NCBI RefSeq assembly: GCF_000308375.1
Contig: NZ_BAFQ01000025.1
Location: forward strand, 1 to 44,772
Direction: 5' to 3'
DNA length: 44,772 nucleotides
Origin: Nocardia aobensis NBRC 100429
Lineage (GTDB): Bacteria; Actinomycetota; Actinomycetes; Mycobacteriales; Mycobacteriaceae
Each line of letters begins with the position of its first letter. The first letter of the stretch is position 1. The notes beneath the pieces were generated by a model. It was not told where the DNA came from, searched no databases, and saw only the letters and a program-made list of their open reading frames with translations. This document shows, piece after piece, positions 40,798 to 44,772 of this stretch. A program made the position numbers and the translations under genes.

Positions 40798-40803
40798 ACG
40801 ATA
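40798..40803 (-). promoter_or_regulatory. -10 element of the DUF2530 gene
   Basis: TATCGT on the minus strand, 7 nt before GTG 40790. It is identical to the -10 of the divergent marR gene. Confidence 0.55.
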
Positions 40804-40819
40804 GCGGCGGGAACGGCGA

Positions 40820-40833
40820 ACCACATATGTGGT
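40820..40833. promoter_or_regulatory. Perfect palindromic MarR operator
   Basis: ACCACATATGTGGT is a perfect 14-bp palindrome between the two divergent -10 hexamers. It covers the expected -35 of the DUF2530 promoter and the -13 to -26 spacer region of the marR promoter. A MarR dimer bound here should repress both. Confidence 0.7.
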
Positions 40834-40839
40834 GTCACG

Positions 40840-40845
40840 TATCGT
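40840..40845 (+). promoter_or_regulatory. -10 element of the marR gene
   Basis: TATCGT ends 8 nt before GTG 40854, with no ribosome-binding site; leaderless geometry. Confidence 0.5.
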
Positions 40846-40853
40846 TTGCCTCT

Positions 40854-41291
40854 GTGACAACGCCTTCCGATATCCGCGCGCTCGCCGGTGAACTGTCCCT
40901 GGCGGTCGTGCGGCTGACGCGCCATCTGCGCGGCCGGCGCGCCGACGCGCAGATTTCGCTCACTCAACTGTCGGCTCTGGCGACCCTGGCCAGGGACGGG
41001 GCGATGACTCCCGGTGTGCTCGCCGCCAAGGAGCGGGTGCAACCTCCGTCGATGACGCGAGTGATCGCCTCGCTCTCGGAACTGCAGCTGGTCAAGCGCG
41101 ATCCGCATCCCACCGACGGCCGTCAGGTCATCGTGTCGCTGTCGGACGCCGGCAAGGCGCTGATCCAGGACGAGAACAACGCCCGCGAGGCGTGGATGTT
41201 CGATCAGCTGTCCGGTCTGACCCCCGATCAGCTGCGGGTGCTCGACGACGCGGTCTCGATCATGAAGCAGCTGGTCGCCGACTCGGAGTAG
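40854..41291 (+). CDS. MarR-family transcriptional regulator (Rv0880-like)
   Basis: A 145-aa winged-helix repressor corresponding to Rv0880. The DNA-binding part is LTQLSALATLARDGAMTPGV, LAAKERVQPPSMTRVIASLS and the wing LVKRDPHPTDGRQVIVSLSD; both termini form the dimer helices. The D-x-R wing motif (TDGRQV) is intact. GTG 40854 seems leaderless. The perfect palindrome at 40820-40833 in its promoter and the divergent DUF2530 gene point to autoregulation and control of the neighbour. MarR proteins of this type often sense phenolic acids or oxidants; nothing here shows which. Confidence 0.9.
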   Translation: MTTPSDIRALAGELSLAVVRLTRHLRGRRADAQISLTQLSALATLARDGAMTPGVLAAKERVQPPSMTRVIASLSELQLVKRDPHPTDGRQVIVSLSDAGKALIQDENNAREAWMFDQLSGLTPDQLRVLDDAVSIMKQLVADSE

Positions 41292-41319
41292 GGCCCGTCC
41301 GGCGTCCGGATGCGGGCGC

Positions 41320-41718
41320 TCAGGCCACGAAAGCGTGGTCGCTGGAGACGATTTCACGTCCCAGCGGCATCAGCGAGACCGGGATGAGTTTCAGGTTCGC
41401 CCAGCCGAACGGAATCCCGATGATCGAGACGAACAGCGGAATGCTGGTGACCAGGTGCCCGATCGCCAGCCAGAATCCCGCGAGGATCACCCAGATGATG
41501 TTGCCGATCAGCGAGGGAGCCCCCGCTCCGGGCTTGGCCACCACCTCCCGGCCGAACGGCCACAGCACGTAGGCGCCGATCCGGAACGACGCGATCCCGA
41601 ACGGGATGGTGATGATCAGGATGCAGCAGACGATTCCGGCCAGGAAATAGCCCACCGCCAGCCAGAACCCGGCGAAAATCAACCAGAGCACATTCAGTAC
41701 GAACCGGATGAGGGTCAC
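41320..41718 (-). CDS. YccF-domain inner membrane protein
   Basis: A 132-aa membrane protein made of two tandem YccF repeats. Repeat 1 has WLIFAGFWLAVGYFLAGIVC then ITIPFGIASFRIGAYVLWPF; repeat 2 has NIIWVILAGFWLAIGHLVTS then IIGIPFGWANLKLIPVSLMP. Each repeat contains an aromatic G-x-W-L-A-x-G helix and an IPFG turn, giving about four hydrophobic segments. GTG 41718 (MTLIRFVLNVLWL) is the first start of the conserved part, with GGGGAG immediately upstream. It is convergent with the marR gene (28 nt between stops). Function unknown. Confidence 0.85.
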   Translation of the reverse strand: MTLIRFVLNVLWLIFAGFWLAVGYFLAGIVCCILIITIPFGIASFRIGAYVLWPFGREVVAKPGAGAPSLIGNIIWVILAGFWLAIGHLVTSIPLFVSIIGIPFGWANLKLIPVSLMPLGREIVSSDHAFVA

Positions 41719-41925
41719 CTCCCCAGCATGCCAGGGCGGTGCCCTCCTCACCAGAGACGACGGAACTTCCCCTCGAGCGTGCCCTGCTGCCCGGCACCGG
41801 CGCGAGCGGTCCACCGATGCGTGACCGGCGGCTCCGTCCGTCGAGGAATCGGGCGGTGTCGAAGGTCGCGACGGCCGCACCGGATCGAGCCGGTCGAGTG
41901 TCGGCCCACAGTGGTGGACGACAGC

Positions 41926-43128
41926 TCAGAAGAACCAGCCGAGGACCGGTTCGCGTTCGGCCCGGAAAGCGCGGTCCACATCCGCGACGATCCGGGAGTC
42001 CTTCGCCCACAATCGGTTCGCGCCGGCGAAGGTGCGGGCGGAGTACGCGCCGAGGTAGAGGCTGCCCAGCACGTCGATGCCGAGCTCGAGGTCGGGGGTG
42101 CGGCTGGTGGGTTCGCATTCGGCTCGCCCGTCACGCACGCGCAGGGCGAAGGTACCCCCGGCGTGCCGGAACGGATCGTCCACGGCGACAACGACATCCA
42201 GATCCGTCTCGTAGGCGCGCGCGGACAGGGCGGCGGGGACGTCCATCGGCCGGGCCCACAGCCCGTCGTGACGGCTGACGGTGCGGACCAGGCGGGAGTC
42301 GGTGAGCAGGTGGGGCAGCGGGTCGTCGTCACCGATGGTGGCGGTGACGGTGTCCACCAGGTCCAGACCGAGCAGGGCACGCCACAGGGCGGCATGCGCC
42401 TCGACGGTGACCGCGCGCAGTTCCACCACCTCGGCGGTGAGCTCGCGGGGCTCGGGGTTGTCGTAGCGGTAGAGCGCGTACCCGTCGGGATGGGTGAGGG
42501 CGTACAGGGCGGCCTGGCCCCCGCTGCCGACCAACTGGATCAACCACGCCGAATGCGGGCGGGCCTGGGCGCCAGGGACCAGTCGCCGCCAGCGGTCGTA
42601 GATGCCGGGAGCCACGGTGATCGCGTCGTCGAGCGAGCTCAGGGTCACGCCGCCGGGATCCGGCGCGGTGGGCCGGAACTCGGCGAACCGCCGGTCGATG
42701 GTGACGCGGTTCTCCACCACACACGGCCCGTATCCGAACCGTCCGTAGATGGTGGCCCGGCTGGCGGTGAAGATGGTCAGCGGCAGCCCCGCGGCCTCGA
42801 TGCGCTCGTGCAATTCGGTGTACATCGCGCGCAGAATCCCGCGCCGGCGATGGGTCGGCGCCACCGCGACACCGGCCACGCCGCAGACCTCGACGGGATG
42901 GGGACCGGGCACCGTGAGCGTCATCGTGGTGTCCCGGGTGTGCCCGACGATCCGGTCGCCGTCCACGGCCACGAGCGCACGTTCGATCGGGAACAGTTTC
43001 AACCGCTGCGCGGTGACGACCGGGTCCTCGCGGGGCGAAGCGCCGAAAGCGTTCGACAACAGCAAGCCGATACCGGGAATGTCCTCCTCGGTAGCGGGCC
43101 TGAGCGTGACCTCCGATGCGATCGCCAT
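41926..43128 (-). CDS. eis: Eis-family N-acetyltransferase
   Basis: A 400-aa protein of the Eis (enhanced intracellular survival) family: two GNAT domains and a C-terminal sterol-carrier-like domain. The acetyl-CoA site VAGVAVAPTHRRRGILRAMY is in domain 1. The catalytic Tyr is Y128 (TIYGRFGYGP), and the chain ends in Phe (LGWFF, F400), whose carboxylate serves as catalytic base in Eis. M. tuberculosis Eis acetylates aminoglycosides, capreomycin and host/bacterial protein lysines, so multi-site acetylation of polyamines is plausible, with substrate preference unknown. Start ATG 43128 (MAIASEVTLRPATEED) matches the family. It stands apart from the neighbouring citrate synthase by a 364-nt region. 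Confidence 0.9.
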   Translation of the reverse strand: MAIASEVTLRPATEEDIPGIGLLLSNAFGASPREDPVVTAQRLKLFPIERALVAVDGDRIVGHTRDTTMTLTVPGPHPVEVCGVAGVAVAPTHRRRGILRAMYTELHERIEAAGLPLTIFTASRATIYGRFGYGPCVVENRVTIDRRFAEFRPTAPDPGGVTLSSLDDAITVAPGIYDRWRRLVPGAQARPHSAWLIQLVGSGGQAALYALTHPDGYALYRYDNPEPRELTAEVVELRAVTVEAHAALWRALLGLDLVDTVTATIGDDDPLPHLLTDSRLVRTVSRHDGLWARPMDVPAALSARAYETDLDVVVAVDDPFRHAGGTFALRVRDGRAECEPTSRTPDLELGIDVLGSLYLGAYSARTFAGANRLWAKDSRIVADVDRAFRAEREPVLGWFF

Positions 43129-43188
43129 ACCTCGACCATCGCACGCCGGCACGACCCGGCGCACCAGGATTTTCACGAGGTGCCATGC

Positions 43189-43242
43189 ATGGAGACAAAA
43201 GACATCTCCGAAACCCCGCCGAAGCGAAGCGGAGGCAGATAA
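43189..43242 (+). CDS. Candidate 17-aa peptide with its own terminator
   Basis: ATG 43189 opens a short frame encoding METKDISETPPKRSGGR and ending TAA (a rare stop in this GC-rich sequence) at 43242. GAGG lies 8 nt upstream, and a strong hairpin terminator starts 4 nt after the stop. The combination of ribosome-binding site, start, stop and terminator suggests a real, very small gene or leader in the gap between two leftward genes. I do not recognise the peptide; it is charged and has no Cys. Confidence 0.3.
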   Translation: METKDISETPPKRSGGR

Positions 43243-43246
43243 CACA

Positions 43247-43285
43247 GATCCGGGCCTGCCGTCCCCTCCGAGGCAGGCCCGGATC
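43247..43285. terminator. Strong hairpin in the eis-gltA gap
   Basis: GATCCGGGCCTGCC (43247-43260) pairs perfectly over 14 bp with GGCAGGCCCGGATC (43272-43285) across an 11-nt loop. It lies right after the 17-aa candidate ORF on the plus strand. On the minus strand it lies upstream of eis, so it would insulate eis from gltA read-through. Confidence 0.7.
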
Positions 43286-43447
43286 CGGCGCCCGGCGTCA
43301 TTTCCGGGCTGCGAGAACAATGGTGCCGGGCAGCGCCGGCGAGCCGCTTAACGTGCGCTTGTAATCGTGCGCGAATCCGCTTGCGGCGCAGCGTCCACCG
43401 ATGCGGACCAGCGAAAAGCCGTGCGCGGCAACCGCCCTCGACATGCA
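43286..43447. other. Intergenic stretch without recognisable gene
   Basis: Together with 43129-43285 this completes the 364-nt gap between eis and gltA. Apart from the candidate peptide and hairpins I see no ORF, tRNA or known RNA motif here. Confidence 0.5.
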
Positions 43448-43481
43448 CGAAGCCCGCCTTCCGAACGGAAGGCGGGCTTCG
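43448..43481 (-). terminator. Terminator of citrate synthase
   Basis: CGAAGCCCGCCTTCCG pairs perfectly over 16 bp with CGGAAGGCGGGCTTCG around a 2-nt AA loop, 11 nt beyond the gltA stop codon on the minus strand. Confidence 0.92.
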
Positions 43482-43492
43482 GGTCAGGTGAT

Positions 43493-44749
<1,257 letters not shown>

Positions 44750-44772
44750 GGCGTATTCGCCGCCAGGGTAGG

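Noticed and set aside
41335..43242. 635-codon plus-strand frame opposite YccF and Eis
   Set aside because: Antisense to two supported genes, with no domain. Only the last 17 codons, with their own ribosome-binding site and terminator, were kept as a candidate.
43129..43492. A protein gene filling the eis-gltA gap on the minus strand
   Set aside because: Open frames there are extensions of the citrate synthase shadow frame, without start signals or recognisable sequence, and are interrupted by two strong terminator hairpins.

Overview
The window is a GC-rich (about 70%) actinobacterial chromosome segment, most likely from Nocardia or a close relative in the Corynebacteriales. Evidence: a salicylate synthase/salicyl-AMP ligase pair of the mycobactin/nocobactin type under IdeR-like iron boxes, a resuscitation-promoting factor, stand-alone polyprenol-phosphate-mannose synthase, an Eis acetyltransferase, and a gene order that (from memory) follows parts of M. 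tuberculosis Rv0858c-Rv0896: dapC, XPB helicase, Rv0862c-like, Rv0863-like, rpfA, cspB, Rv0875c/0876c/0877-like, Rv0879c/0880-like and gltA2. No mobile element, CRISPR array, rRNA or tRNA was seen.

Layout. 1-7.4 kb: a leftward acyl-CoA catabolic cluster (crotonase, BadH-like SDR, acyl-CoA ligase, glutaryl-CoA-dehydrogenase-like and LCAD-like dehydrogenases), then a TetR regulator with a second crotonase. Two related TGAA-N6-TTCA palindromes mark the two promoters. 7.5-12.4 kb: a small conserved protein, Ppm1, and a translationally overlapped plsB-plsC glycerolipid acyltransferase pair. 12.5-15.8 kb: convergent nbtS-like salicylate synthase and salicyl-AMP ligase, each with iron boxes upstream. 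15.8-20 kb: an SDR, an AhpD-like peroxidase, a type I DAHP synthase preceded by a Tyr-Phe-Trp-Phe leader peptide, and DapC-type aminotransferase. 20-30.3 kb: a Trp/Ser-rich small protein, an ECF41 sigma factor, GNAT, XPB helicase, DUF3239, secreted M1 peptidase, a coiled-coil protein, a Cys-rich lipoprotein, and the Rv0862c-type helicase-associated protein. 30.3-36.9 kb: rpfA with a CRP-type site and c-di-AMP (ydaO) riboswitch, cspB, DUF2771, MFS, glutaminyl cyclase and DUF3027. 37-44.8 kb: a GHKL/Hsp90-like ATPase, TetR, a divergent DUF2530/MarR pair around a perfect operator, YccF, Eis and citrate synthase.

The most noteworthy points are (1) a leaderless aromatic leader peptide and alternative RNA structures ahead of DAHP synthase, (2) an ECF41-type promoter in front of the AhpD-like gene within 4 kb of an ECF41 sigma gene, (3) a candidate alicyclic/aromatic acid CoA-thioester degradation operon with its own TetR operators, (4) a symmetrical MarR control region with two leaderless promoters, and (5) an uncharacterised GHKL ATPase linked to DUF3027. 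A recurrent feature is the TANNNT hexamer lying 6-8 nt before an ATG/GTG start with no Shine-Dalgarno sequence, indicating many leaderless mRNAs.
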